Assembly (NCBI GenBank): GCA_040221095.1 | Contig: JAVJVP010000002.1 | Coordinates: forward strand, 98,507 to 162,506 | From: UBA1479 sp040221095 | GTDB lineage: Bacteria; Pseudomonadota; Alphaproteobacteria; Rhodospirillales; Casp-alpha2 | DNA: 64,000 bases | Direction: 5' to 3' | In this document: positions 46,370 through 54,776 of the stretch, in pieces | Numbering within the stretch: the stretch's first letter is position 1 | How the letters are laid out: each line of letters opens with the position of its first letter | The notes under the pieces: model-generated | What the model saw: only the letters and a program-made list of their open reading frames with translations | The model's database searches: none | Told to the model about the DNA's origin: nothing | Made by a program: the position numbers and the translations under genes

Positions 46370-46573
46370 ATGGTCGGACCCGCCGGGCCTCTGGGCGCCG
46401 TCGCCAATCTCATGGGCCTGAAGCGCACGCTGAAACAGGAACAGCTGGCCGCTGATCTGTTGCAGGACGCGCAGAACAATCTCAAGGAATTCAACGCCCA
46501 GGCCGGTGCCGTTCCCGAGCTTGACCCCAATGCACCTGTGCGGCGCGGCCAGATCATCGACGTCATCGCCTGA
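46370..46573 (+). CDS. Small hypothetical protein, 67 aa
   Basis: A 67-residue protein with a good SD (AAGGGGGA) before ATG 46370. The N-terminus is Gly/Pro-rich, the middle a single amphipathic helix (LKRTLKQEQLAADLLQDAQNNLKEF) and the C-terminus ends RRGQIIDVIA. Size and the terminal G-x-I-I-D pattern loosely recall YjfB-like putative motility proteins, but the resemblance is weak. It is divergent from the HAMP protein across about 200 bp, so a shared regulatory region is possible. Confidence 0.55.
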   Translation: MVGPAGPLGAVANLMGLKRTLKQEQLAADLLQDAQNNLKEFNAQAGAVPELDPNAPVRRGQIIDVIA

Positions 46574-46638
46574 GCCAATTCAGGCGGCGCTTGACGCCTC
46601 TTTGCCGCCCGGGCCGACATTCGGCTACAGTCCCCTTC

Positions 46639-47175
46639 ATGAGTGACGATGCGCGCAAATCCGGCCCCAGCGTATGGACCGTGCCCGAAGGCGACGAGCG
46701 CGAGCGCCTGACCTGCCTCGACTGCGGGTTCATCCATTACGACAACCCAAAGATCATTGCCGGCGTGGTCGCGACCTGGGACGGCCGCTACCTGATGTGC
46801 CGGCGCGCCATCCAGCCCCGGGCCGGGTTCTGGACCGTGCCGGCGGGGTTTCTCGAACTCAACGAAACCACCGCCGACGGCGCCAAACGCGAAGCCTGGG
46901 AAGAAGCCCGCATCGATGTCGAGATCACCGGCCTGATCGGGGTTTACGAAATCCCCCGAATCTCGCAGATCTACGTCCTCCACGCCGGGCGCATGACCAC
47001 GGGCGACCATGCCCCAGGCCCGGAAAGCACCGATACCCGGCTGCTCGCCTGGGACGACATTCCATGGGACGACCTGGCCTTTCCCTCCATCCGCTGGGCG
47101 CTGGAGCGCCACAGGGACGGCCTGCCGCCGGACATCACCCAGGCCCCGCCCCGGCCTGCCGGCGCCCCCCGCTGA
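46639..47175 (+). CDS. Nudix hydrolase with N-terminal zinc ribbon remnant
   Basis: 178-residue Nudix enzyme. The start at 46639 (MSDDARK) is preferred to an upstream frame extension that lacks SD and normal composition. The N-terminal CLDCGFIHYDNPK is a two-Cys half of the zinc ribbon seen in NudC-like ADP-ribose/NADH hydrolases. The Nudix box is GFLELNETTADGAKREAWEEARI (about residues 77-99), with the catalytic Glu residues in REAWEEA. The likely substrate is a nucleoside diphosphate linked to X; ADP-ribose is a reasonable guess from YEIPRISQIYVLHAGRM. Confidence 0.9.
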   Translation: MSDDARKSGPSVWTVPEGDERERLTCLDCGFIHYDNPKIIAGVVATWDGRYLMCRRAIQPRAGFWTVPAGFLELNETTADGAKREAWEEARIDVEITGLIGVYEIPRISQIYVLHAGRMTTGDHAPGPESTDTRLLAWDDIPWDDLAFPSIRWALERHRDGLPPDITQAPPRPAGAPR

Positions 47176-47251
47176 CCGCCGCAACGCCCAACTGGGCAAA
47201 ATTTTCCGGGCTTTGAGACTCCGTTAACTTTTGCCCGATTATTCTCGGCCC

Positions 47252-47494
47252 ATGGACAGCGTCAATACTCCCGCCGGCGGATCAACTGCCCTTCCCGCGA
47301 AGCCCTCCGGACGGGCGGCGGTGAATTACGAGTCGGAGTCCCTGCGCGAGGTTCAGGCCCGCGCCAGCCATATCCGCCAGGGCGAAACGGCCATCGAGCG
47401 GCGCGGCATGCGGCGCCTGAACGAGGCCATGGCCACCGGCCATGACCTGCGCCGCGACGTGCCGCGCGGATTTTACCTGAACATCACGGTTTGA
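47252..47494 (+). CDS. Small hypothetical protein, 80 aa, possibly leaderless
   Basis: Begins at ATG 47252 without an SD. A promoter-like pair TTGAGA (47213-47218) and CGATTA (47236-47241), 17 bp apart, would start RNA about 4 nt before the ATG. The protein is hydrophilic, with LREVQARASHIRQGETAIERRGMRRLNEAMATG likely helical and a C-terminal RDVPRGFYLNITV. No family is recognised and no signal peptide is present. Codon use is normal for this genome. Confidence 0.6.
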   Translation: MDSVNTPAGGSTALPAKPSGRAAVNYESESLREVQARASHIRQGETAIERRGMRRLNEAMATGHDLRRDVPRGFYLNITV

Positions 47495-47607
47495 CGACCT
47501 GTCCCCGGGCGGCGTCCTGCGGGCTTGATCCGGGCGCGATCCCTTCATAGCTTCATCGCAGACGCGCGAAACCGATCCCTCGAAACCTGATGCAGGATCC
47601 CTGACCG

Positions 47608-48036
47608 GTGTTCAGAACTGCCCTGATTTCCCTATTGATGGCATGCACGCTGGCGGCCGGTGCTGCCCGCGCCGCTGATCTGACCGTGACGGTAACGGGG
47701 CTGCGGTCCGACGAGGGCGACGTGCATATGGCATTATATGACCGGGCGGAAACCTTCCCCAAGGGCGACGGCATGCTGTCGGAAGGCGTCATCGCCCCAT
47801 CGGGCCGCCGCGCAAGTTGGGTGTTCAAGGACGTCAAGCCCGGACGCTACGCCGTCGCCGCGTTCCACGACGCCAACGGCAACCATTCCTTCGACCAGGG
47901 CCTGTTCGGCATTCCGTTGGAGGATTTCGGGTTTTCCATGGGCGCCCGCGCGATCCTGAGCGCGCCGGATTTCGCCGATGCGGCCTTCTCCATGACCGGA
48001 GAAGACCGCACCGTCACGATCGATCTCGGGCATTAG
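47608..48036 (+). CDS. DUF2141 family exported protein
   Basis: 142-residue exported beta-sandwich protein. It starts with GTG 47608, and the signal peptide ends at AARA-AD. Family marks are LTVTVTGLRSDEGDVHMALYD, VKPGRYAVAAFHDANGNHSFD and the EDFGFSMGAR segment. The molecular role of DUF2141 proteins is not established; many are periplasmic and some neighbour carotenoid or lipid genes, which is not the case here. Confidence 0.88.
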   Translation: MFRTALISLLMACTLAAGAARAADLTVTVTGLRSDEGDVHMALYDRAETFPKGDGMLSEGVIAPSGRRASWVFKDVKPGRYAVAAFHDANGNHSFDQGLFGIPLEDFGFSMGARAILSAPDFADAAFSMTGEDRTVTIDLGH

Positions 48037-48054
48037 CGCGAAAAGCGCGCGCCC

Positions 48055-48870
48055 TTATCTGTTTTCATTATTGCCGTTGCCCAGGCGATCCGAATAGATG
48101 CGCGCGATATCGAGCGGAAACACTTCCATGCCGGCGGCACCCGCCGGCATGCCGCGCTTCACGGCTTCGGCGAGTTGCGGATTGTTGATGAGTTGCTGAA
48201 ACGGGCGTTCGGCGACCACCGCAGGGGCGCGCTTGGTCACCCCGGCGATATCCAGATGATCGACGGTCGCGATCATGTCTTCCTTCGACAGCTTGGTTCC
48301 CTTCGGCGCGCAGTAATAGCCGAACAGATGGTTGTCGAAGCGGCCGCTGTCATCGTGCGGATCGCTGTTGAATTCGGCATGGAATCCAAAGCAACTTTGC
48401 GCCGTGTCCTGGCGCTCGAACGGCAGCAGGTAATACGGCAGCTTGCCCTTGTAGGCGAAACTGTCGGCGTCGTAGGCGAACTTGCCGGTCTTGGACATGT
48501 TCCAAAGTTCCAGGGTGCCCCGGGTGGTCTTCTCGAATTCCAGGACATGCTTGTCTCCGCCCTGGGCGCCGTAGCCGTAGGATGAGGCCTCAATGGTAAT
48601 GACTTCCGCCTGGGCGCCACCGGCGCCCCGGAACAGGGCGTATTCCTCTTCCTGGTAGTTGTCCTTGTACTCGGCGCGCAAGGTGCTTTGCGGGGCCAGG
48701 CCCGGGGCATCGAACGACAACAGTTCGCTGCCCGGCGGCACCGGGGCGACGGCGGGAGAGATGTTCCAGGTTGCGTTCGTGGTGCAACCGGCGATCAGCA
48801 GTGCCGCACAAGCAGCGGCGGCGCTTTTGCATATCAACGTCGTTGACGATTGCGAACGGGAGGATTTCAT
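48055..48870 (-). CDS. Predicted lipoprotein of unknown function
   Basis: 271 residues from the ATG at 48870 (MKSSRSQ; GGAG 9 nt upstream). The lipobox is LLIAGC with acylated Cys near residue 28. The mature part has mixed strand/helix content, several aromatic motifs (SSYGYGAQGGDKHVLEFEKTT, LPYYLLPFERQD) and two Cys in SCFGFHAEF and GYYCAPKG that may form a disulfide. I do not recognise the family. It converges on the DUF2141 gene with an 18-bp gap. Its AT-rich upstream region (48880-49020) contains TATAAA. Confidence 0.7.
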   Translation of the reverse strand: MKSSRSQSSTTLICKSAAAACAALLIAGCTTNATWNISPAVAPVPPGSELLSFDAPGLAPQSTLRAEYKDNYQEEEYALFRGAGGAQAEVITIEASSYGYGAQGGDKHVLEFEKTTRGTLELWNMSKTGKFAYDADSFAYKGKLPYYLLPFERQDTAQSCFGFHAEFNSDPHDDSGRFDNHLFGYYCAPKGTKLSKEDMIATVDHLDIAGVTKRAPAVVAERPFQQLINNPQLAEAVKRGMPAGAAGMEVFPLDIARIYSDRLGNGNNENR

Positions 48871-49021
48871 CTGCGGATACTCCAATAAATGGCTGACGAC
48901 TCCGGAAACCGCCCCTTCCCGGACATACGTTCAATATTGCATTTATAAATTGTGTCCGCGGATGGGGGAAATCAAGTTTTCGCGCGCGAAACAGACGGCT
49001 TTATTTTCAATCTGTTACGGA

Positions 49022-49591
49022 TCAAAACCCGCGCCCGTTCTCGGCCAGGAAGGCGGTTTCAGCCTCGGTCGACGGACGGCCGAGCACGGCGTTGCGGTGG
49101 GGAAAGCGGCCGAATTCGCGGATGATCGCGTGATGCTTGAGCGCCGATTCGACGCAGGCATCGACGGGAATGGTGGCGAACAGCAGGACCGAGCGTTCCT
49201 GCGCCGCCAGATCCTCGGCATGCATGAAGGGCATGTAGAGGAACATGCGCTGCGCCCAGTCGAGCCCCCGGTCGTGGCGCGCCATCAGTGCCTTGCGCGC
49301 ATGGACCAGGGCCTGGGCGTCGGTGGCGTAGGCTTGCGCGTCGTCGCGGAACAGGTTGCGCGGCATCTGGTCGAGCAGAATGACCAGGGCCAGGCTGCCC
49401 AAGGGTTTGCGCGCCAGACTGTCGTAGTGGCCCTTGGCCGCCCAATGATAATGGTCTTCGAAACGGGCCCGGATGTCGGCGTCGAACGCGGCATCGGTCT
49501 GGAACCACAGGTCGCGGAACAGAGGCTCGCCCGTGTCGTCCCGCACGAACCAGAAATCCAGAACCTCTTCGATCACCGCCGCCCGTGACAT
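49022..49591 (-). CDS. DUF924 family protein
   Basis: 189-residue all-helical TPR-like protein. DUF924 hallmarks are VLDFWF near the N-terminus, LALVILLDQMPRNLFRDDAQAYATDAQAL, the LYMPFMHAED segment and the C-terminal GRFPHRNAVLGRPSTEAE. The family is widespread and its biochemical role is unknown. No signal peptide is present. The gene stands alone on the minus strand, divergent from ynbE. Confidence 0.9.
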   Translation of the reverse strand: MSRAAVIEEVLDFWFVRDDTGEPLFRDLWFQTDAAFDADIRARFEDHYHWAAKGHYDSLARKPLGSLALVILLDQMPRNLFRDDAQAYATDAQALVHARKALMARHDRGLDWAQRMFLYMPFMHAEDLAAQERSVLLFATIPVDACVESALKHHAIIREFGRFPHRNAVLGRPSTEAETAFLAENGRGF

Positions 49592-49740
49592 GCGGTCCTC
49601 CTCCGCCCCTTTCCGTCAAACCATCATAACAGGTCCGCAGGCCCTTGTTATGTCCCCCTCTTTAGCGATAGCGTACACGTCCTGCCGCGCAAGCGGCGTG
49701 TTTTTTCCGGCCCCGGCATGGAACGGAAGGAGTCCCGCGC

Positions 49741-49965
49741 ATGACAATCCGCTTCCGCACGCCCTTGGGCCTTGGCGCCTTGCTGCGCGGAACCCTGTGC
49801 GCCGCCGCCCTGGGCACGGTCGCCGCATGCCAGCCGACCGTGCAGGTGGCGGCCCCGGAAAAACCCATCGTCATCAATCTGAACGTGAAGATCGAACACG
49901 AGGTCCGGGTGAAACTGGAAAAAGACGTGGACGACCTTCTCAAGAAAAACAGTGATTTGTTCTGA
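49741..49965 (+). CDS. ynbE: YnbE family lipoprotein
   Basis: 74-residue lipoprotein with SD GAAGGAG before ATG 49741. Signal peptide and lipobox VAAC put the acylated Cys at residue 30. The mature domain PTVQVAAPEKPIVINLNVKIEHEVRVKL is diagnostic of YnbE. In E. coli YnbE forms an intermolecular beta-stack with the AsmA-like bridge protein YdbH for phospholipid transport to the outer membrane. Here ydbH does not precede it; the upstream neighbour is the divergent DUF924 gene. It overlaps ydbL (TGATG). Confidence 0.9.
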   Translation: MTIRFRTPLGLGALLRGTLCAAALGTVAACQPTVQVAAPEKPIVINLNVKIEHEVRVKLEKDVDDLLKKNSDLF

Positions 49966-50300
49966 TGAAGCGCATGATGAAATCGATCGCCCTCGCGGCG
50001 GTTCTGGTCATAACCCTGACCGTCAATGCCTTCGCCCTGGATCTGGGCGCGGCCAAGGGCCAGGGGTTGGTCGGCGAACGGCCGGACGGATACCTGGGCG
50101 CCGTCGCCGCCGGGCGCGCCGACGTGCAGGCCCTGGTCAACGACATCAACGCCCAGCGCCGCGCCAAGTACCAGGGCATCGCGCAAAAGCGCGGCACCAC
50201 GCTGGCCGCCGTCGAACAGTTCGTCGGCCAGAAACTCATTTCCCGCGCCGGCCCCGGCGAATACGTGATGACGCCGGGCGGCCAATGGGTCCGCAAATAA
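49965..50300 (+). CDS. ydbL: YdbL family (DUF1318) periplasmic protein
   Basis: 111-residue periplasmic protein; the signal peptide ends at NAFA-LD. The DUF1318 domain shows LGAAKGQGLVGERPDGYLGAV (about 25-45), VNDINAQRRAKYQGIAQK and the terminal WVRK. YdbL moderates YdbH-YnbE assembly in E. coli. The start overlaps the ynbE stop, so the two are coupled. Confidence 0.9.
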   Translation: MKRMMKSIALAAVLVITLTVNAFALDLGAAKGQGLVGERPDGYLGAVAAGRADVQALVNDINAQRRAKYQGIAQKRGTTLAAVEQFVGQKLISRAGPGEYVMTPGGQWVRK

Positions 50301-50304
50301 TCTC

Positions 50305-50526
50305 ATGACCCCATCCGACACCGACACCGGCGACGTCCAGGCCCTGTTCGACTGGCTCGACCAGTTCCAGGGCTTCCGGCCCCGGGACGTAAACCTGACC
50401 GATCCGGCGGGCGCGTCCCGCGCCGCCGCCAAGGTCGGGCGCGACGCCGCCCGCGATCTTCCCTTCGATGCCGACCCGGCGGGCTTCACCCGCCTGCTCG
50501 AATCCCTTGCCCGCAAAGACCCCTGA
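50305..50526 (+). CDS. Small hypothetical protein, 73 aa, upstream of amidase
   Basis: A 73-residue soluble protein with no signal and no known motif. VQALFDWLDQFQGFRP is likely an amphipathic helix, and LPFDADPAGFTRLLESLARKD forms a second. It sits 4 bp after ydbL and 4 bp before the amidase. Size and position recall small partner subunits of amidases (GatC- or AtzG-type), but sequence similarity to those is not evident to me. This is a guess from context only. Confidence 0.55.
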   Translation: MTPSDTDTGDVQALFDWLDQFQGFRPRDVNLTDPAGASRAAAKVGRDAARDLPFDADPAGFTRLLESLARKDP

Positions 50527-50530
50527 TTCC

Positions 50531-51958
50531 GTGACCAAGCCCCCTGCCGATCCCGCCTTCATGACCCTGGCCGAGGCCGCCGCCGCAATCGCCGCGGGCG
50601 ACATCTCGTCCCGCGAGTTGACCGAGGCCTGCCTCACGCGCATGACGGCGTTCAACCCCAAGGTCAACGCCCTCGCCGGATTGGACGAGGCCGACGCCCT
50701 GGCCCAGGCCGACGCCGCCGATCAGGCCCGCGCCAAAGGCGGGGACCTGGGCGCGCTGCACGGCGTGCCCCTGGCCCATAAGGACATGTACTACCGCCGG
50801 GGCCGGGTTTCCGCCTGCGGCTCCGCCATCCGCAAGGATTTCCGCCCCGACCATACGGCGACGGCGCTGGAACGCCTCGACGCCGCGGGGGCGCTCGATA
50901 TCGCGCGGCTCAACATGGTCGAATTCGCCTTTGGCGTGACCGGCCATAACGACGTCGCCGGCACGCCGCGCAATCCCTGGAACACGGACCATATGACCGG
51001 GGGATCGTCCTCCGGCTCCGGCGTCGCCGTGGCGTCGCGCATGTGCTTCGGGGCGCTTGGCTCGGACACCGGCGGCTCGATCCGCCTGCCCGCCGCCTGC
51101 TGCGGGCTGGTCGGCATGAAGCCGACCTACGGCCGGGTCAGCCGCCACGGCGCCATGCCGCTCGCCCATTCGCTCGACACCGTCGGGCCCCTGACCCGCA
51201 CCGTGCGCGACAACGCCCTGATCATGCAGACCATCGCCGGACAGGACGCCAACGACCCGGTGACGGCCGGGACGCCCGTCGGCGACTATCTGGCCGGGCT
51301 GGACAAGGACGTGCGGGGGCTCAGGGTCGGCCTGCCGGAAAGCTTCTTCTACGACGGCGTGGCGCCAGAGGTGCGGACCCTGGTCGAAGCCAGCCTGAAG
51401 GTGTTCGAGGATCGGGGCTGCGAGATCGTGCCCGTGAAGATCCCGGACGCCGTCGCCGTCATGAACCGACTGACCAACCTGATCACGGCGACGGAAGGGG
51501 CCGCCGTGCATTCCCGCTGGATGGAAACGCGGGCGGCCGATTACGGCCCGCAGACCCGGGCGCGGCTGGCCATCGGCCTGTTCACGCCGGCCAGCCTCTA
51601 TCTCCGCGTCCTGACCCTGCGCAAGCAGCTGGTCCGCGAATTCTGCGGTCAGGTGTTCGGCAAGGTCGACGTCCTGCACACGCCCCTGATGGTCATGCCC
51701 GTTCCGACCCTGGCGGAAAGCAACATGTCCGCCAATCCCGGCTTCGCCGATTACCTGTTGAAGATCGGCCACAACACCCGGCCGGGGAATTTCCTGGGAT
51801 TGCCCGGCCTCAACGTGCCCTGCGGCTTCACGCCGGACGGCCTGCCCTGTTCGTTCCAATTGATGGGCCGGCCCTTCGACGAAGGGCTGCTCTATCGCCT
51901 GGGCCACGCCTATCAGCAGGCCACGGACTGGCACGACCGCGCGCCCGACCTGGGCTAA
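50531..51958 (+). CDS. Amidase signature family protein
   Basis: 475-residue amidohydrolase from GTG 50531. The Ser-cis-Ser-Lys triad is K84 (LAHKDMYY), a Ser of GGSSSGSG (157-163) and the nucleophile S183 in GSDTGGSIRLPAA. It resembles GatA-like amidases, but no gatB is near, so tRNA-dependent amidation is unlikely. Substrate prediction beyond an aliphatic or aryl amide is not possible. It overlaps the convergent HAD gene by 4 bp. Confidence 0.92.
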   Translation: MTKPPADPAFMTLAEAAAAIAAGDISSRELTEACLTRMTAFNPKVNALAGLDEADALAQADAADQARAKGGDLGALHGVPLAHKDMYYRRGRVSACGSAIRKDFRPDHTATALERLDAAGALDIARLNMVEFAFGVTGHNDVAGTPRNPWNTDHMTGGSSSGSGVAVASRMCFGALGSDTGGSIRLPAACCGLVGMKPTYGRVSRHGAMPLAHSLDTVGPLTRTVRDNALIMQTIAGQDANDPVTAGTPVGDYLAGLDKDVRGLRVGLPESFFYDGVAPEVRTLVEASLKVFEDRGCEIVPVKIPDAVAVMNRLTNLITATEGAAVHSRWMETRAADYGPQTRARLAIGLFTPASLYLRVLTLRKQLVREFCGQVFGKVDVLHTPLMVMPVPTLAESNMSANPGFADYLLKIGHNTRPGNFLGLPGLNVPCGFTPDGLPCSFQLMGRPFDEGLLYRLGHAYQQATDWHDRAPDLG

Positions 51959-52587
51959 TTCAGGAAATCCAACAGCGGCGCAAAGGTGCGTGCGTCCATG
52001 ACCACGGGCGCGCCCCCGTCGCCGGGCGCCATGCCCGCCTGGTTATGCCAGAACACGTCCATCCCCGCGTTATGGGCGCCGGCGATGTCGAAGGGCGAGC
52101 CCGCGACGTACAAGGTCCGTTCCGCCGTGGCGCCGAGCGCCGCCAGGCCCGCCGCATAGGCCTTGGGATTGGGTTTATACCAGCCCGAGGTCTCGGCGAT
52201 GGTCACCGCGTCGAAATCAACACCGACACCGGCCACGGCCTTTGCGCCCAGGGCGACGGAACAATTGGTGACGACGCCGACGGAAATTCCGCGGGCCTGT
52301 ACGGCCTTCAACGTTTCCGCCACGCCCGGCCAGGGCCGCAGGCCGCCGTAACCGTCGAACAGCGCCTGCACGGCGGCGGCGGAAATGTCTTCCTGACGGG
52401 CCGCCTCGCGCACCAGGTCCTCGTAGGACACATAGGGTCCCGGCTGGGCGAAGGTCACGCGCAGATAGGCCATGCGCCAGCGGCGGCCGGGGGCCTCCCC
52501 GCCGGCGGCGTCATCCCACAGATCCCAGGAATTCAGCAGGCCCGTCAGCAGGTCGCAGAGGACCGCGTCGTAGCGGCCCGCCGCCAT
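51955..52587 (-). CDS. HAD superfamily hydrolase (haloacid dehalogenase type II-like)
   Basis: 210-residue HAD hydrolase. Motif I is VLCDLLTGLL: the nucleophile D12 is followed by Leu at +2 rather than the second Asp of phosphatases, as in dehalogenase-like members, but the usual G-T at +3/+4 is reversed to T-G. Motif II is VVTNCS, motif III Lys lies in WYKPNP, and motif IV is VAGSPFDIAGAHNAG. The alpha-helical cap is the short class I type (LNSWDLWDDAAGG onward). The start codon overlaps the ftsY stop, indicating co-transcription without obvious functional link. Confidence 0.87.
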   Translation of the reverse strand: MAAGRYDAVLCDLLTGLLNSWDLWDDAAGGEAPGRRWRMAYLRVTFAQPGPYVSYEDLVREAARQEDISAAAVQALFDGYGGLRPWPGVAETLKAVQARGISVGVVTNCSVALGAKAVAGVGVDFDAVTIAETSGWYKPNPKAYAAGLAALGATAERTLYVAGSPFDIAGAHNAGMDVFWHNQAGMAPGDGGAPVVMDARTFAPLLDFLN

Positions 52588-53519
52588 CAGCCGTCCAGCC
52601 CCATGAGCGAGCGGGCGAAGCTGCGCGCCTCGAACGGCTTCAGGTCGTCGATGCCCTCGCCCACGCCGACCGCATGGACCGGCAGGCCGAACTTTTCCGC
52701 CAGCGCCACGACCACGCCGCCCTTGGCCGAACCGTCGAGCTTGGTCATCACCAGGCCCGTGACCTCGACCGCGTCCTTGAACGCCTCGACCTGGGCATGG
52801 GCGTTCTGGCCGATGGTCGCGTCCATCACCAGCAGGCAGGCATGGGGGGCGGTTTCGTCCTGTTTCTTGATGACGCGGACGACCTTTTCCAACTCGGCCA
52901 TCAGGTCCTTCTTGTTCTGCAACCGTCCGGCGGTGTCGATGATGACGATGTCGTGGCCCTGGTCGCGGGCGTCGCGCACGGCGTCGAAGGCCAGGCCCGC
53001 CGGGTCCGCCCCCTGGGCGCGGGCGACGACGGGACAGCCCGTGCGCTCGCCCCAGACCTGAAGCTGTTCGATGGCGGCGGCGCGGAAGGTATCGCCCGCG
53101 GCCAGCAGCACCGATTTGCCCTGGGCCTTGAACTGGGCCGCCAGCTTGCCGATGGTCGTGGTCTTGCCCGACCCGTTGACGCCGCAGACCAGAAGCACGA
53201 AGGGTTTGGCCCCGCCGTCGACGGAAAGCGGCCGGGCGGCGGGTTCCAGCAGGGCCGCGATTTCGTCGGCCAGGGCTTCCCGCACTTCGTTGTCGGTCAC
53301 TTCCTTGTCGAACCGCCCCTTGGCCAGGGCCGTGGTCAGGCGGGCCGCCGTGGTCACGCCCAGGTCGCCACGAATAAGAATATCCTCAAGCTCGTCGAGG
53401 GCGGCCTGGTCCAGCTTGCGCTTGGTGAAGACGTCGGAGATGGCGCCGCCGACCCGGTCGGCGGATTTCGCCAGGCCCGACCGCAGGCGGGCGAGCCAGC
53501 CCTGGGATTCCTCCGCCAT
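52587..53519 (-). CDS. ftsY: Signal recognition particle receptor FtsY
   Basis: 310-residue SRP receptor GTPase that docks Ffh-ribosome complexes to SecYEG. It lacks the long acidic A domain and starts almost directly at the N domain, as in many alphaproteobacteria. G1 is GVNGSGKTTT, the insertion-box region DTFRAAAIEQL, G3 DTAGRLQNK, G4 TKLD, and the C-terminal GEGIDDLKPF follows. It overlaps both neighbours by 1 bp (TGATG). Its partner ffh is at 57086 on the other strand. Confidence 0.97.
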   Translation of the reverse strand: MAEESQGWLARLRSGLAKSADRVGGAISDVFTKRKLDQAALDELEDILIRGDLGVTTAARLTTALAKGRFDKEVTDNEVREALADEIAALLEPAARPLSVDGGAKPFVLLVCGVNGSGKTTTIGKLAAQFKAQGKSVLLAAGDTFRAAAIEQLQVWGERTGCPVVARAQGADPAGLAFDAVRDARDQGHDIVIIDTAGRLQNKKDLMAELEKVVRVIKKQDETAPHACLLVMDATIGQNAHAQVEAFKDAVEVTGLVMTKLDGSAKGGVVVALAEKFGLPVHAVGVGEGIDDLKPFEARSFARSLMGLDG

Positions 53520-54772
53520 CAGGCGGGGGTGCCCGTCAGGCCGCCGGGCCGCACGCCGGTGATGCGTGCGACGACGACCGTGCCCTCGGGCGCCGGCGCA
53601 TCCAGATGCACGGGCGCGTAATGGGGGCTGTAGCCCATGGCGTCCCGTTCGATCAGCACGGGGACGGTCTGTCCGACGCTGGCGTCCAGGAAACGGGCCA
53701 AGTTGGCCTCGCCCTCCCCGCGCAGCTCCGCCGCGCGGGCCTTGCGTTCGGGCACGTCCACGGTCGGCATCCTGGCTGCCGGGGTGCCGTCCCGTTCCGA
53801 ATAGGGAAAGACGTGCAGGTGAACAAGGTCGAGGTCGCGCACGGCGGCTAGCGTATTGTCGTGCATGGCCTGTGTCTCGGTCGGGAAACCGGCGATCAGG
53901 TCGGCGCCCAGCACCAGGTCCGGGCGCAGGGCGCGGGCCCGTTCGGCAACCTTGTAGGCGTCATCGCGGCTGTGGCGGCGCTTCATGCGTTTCAGGACCA
54001 TGTCGTCCATGGCCTGGAGCGACAGATGCAGATGCGGCATCAGACGCTCTTCCTCTGCAATCGCGCGGAACAGCTCGTCGTCCATGGCGGCGGGGTCGAG
54101 GGACGATAGGCGCAGGCGGTCAAGCTCCGGCACCGCCTTCAGCAGTCGCCGCACCAGATGGCCCAGGGTCGGATTGCCCGGCAGGTCGGTGCCGTAGGAA
54201 CAGATGTCGACGCCGGTCAAAACCACCTCGCGGTAGCCGCGCGCGACCAAAGCCCGCACCTGATCGGCGATGGCCCCCATGGCGAGGGAGCGGTTGTTGC
54301 CCCGCGCGAAGGGAATGATGCAGAAGGTGCAGCGGTGGTCGCAGCCCTGCTGCACCTGGACGAAGGCGCGGGCGCGGCCGTCGAAGCCGTCGATCAGATG
54401 GGCCGCCGTCTCGCGCACGGTCATGATGTCGGCGACCTGGATTTCCGGGCCGTCCGGATTGCCCAGGGCGGCATAGGCGGCGGGGTCGAGCTTTTCCTCG
54501 TTGCCCATGACCCGGTCGACTTCCGGCATGGCGGCGTATTTGGCGGGGTCGAGTTGCGCCGCGCAGCCGGTGACGATGACCTTGGCCCCCGGGCGGTCGC
54601 GGCGCGCGCGGCGGATCGCCTGGCGGGCCTGTCTTTCCGCTTCCTTGGTGACGGCGCAGGTATTGACGATGATGGTGTCGGCCAGCCCGGCGCGGGCGGC
54701 GTTGGCGCGCATCACTTCGCTTTCGAAGGCGTTCAGGCGACAGCCCAGGGTGATGACATCCGCACCGCTCAT
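53519..54772 (-). CDS. mtaB: tRNA t6A37 methylthiotransferase MtaB
   Basis: 417-residue radical-SAM methylthiotransferase that converts t6A to ms2t6A at position 37 of tRNAs reading ANN codons. The N-terminal UPF0004 cluster ligands are C11 (LGCRLNAFE), C39 (VNTCAVT) and C70 (VTGCAAQ). The radical-SAM cluster is C144/C148/C151 (GCDHRCTFC). The C-terminal TRAM-like domain ends with VVVARITGVRPGGL. The GCRLN and NTCAVT pattern separates MtaB from MiaB and RimO. It lies 4 bp after dapF. Confidence 0.95.
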   Translation of the reverse strand: MSGADVITLGCRLNAFESEVMRANAARAGLADTIIVNTCAVTKEAERQARQAIRRARRDRPGAKVIVTGCAAQLDPAKYAAMPEVDRVMGNEEKLDPAAYAALGNPDGPEIQVADIMTVRETAAHLIDGFDGRARAFVQVQQGCDHRCTFCIIPFARGNNRSLAMGAIADQVRALVARGYREVVLTGVDICSYGTDLPGNPTLGHLVRRLLKAVPELDRLRLSSLDPAAMDDELFRAIAEEERLMPHLHLSLQAMDDMVLKRMKRRHSRDDAYKVAERARALRPDLVLGADLIAGFPTETQAMHDNTLAAVRDLDLVHLHVFPYSERDGTPAARMPTVDVPERKARAAELRGEGEANLARFLDASVGQTVPVLIERDAMGYSPHYAPVHLDAPAPEGTVVVARITGVRPGGLTGTPA

Positions 54773-54776
54773 GGCA

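Noticed and set aside
46591..46638. Upstream extension of the Nudix gene
   Set aside because: The extra 16 codons have no SD or family similarity; the ATG at 46639 gives the expected N-terminus.
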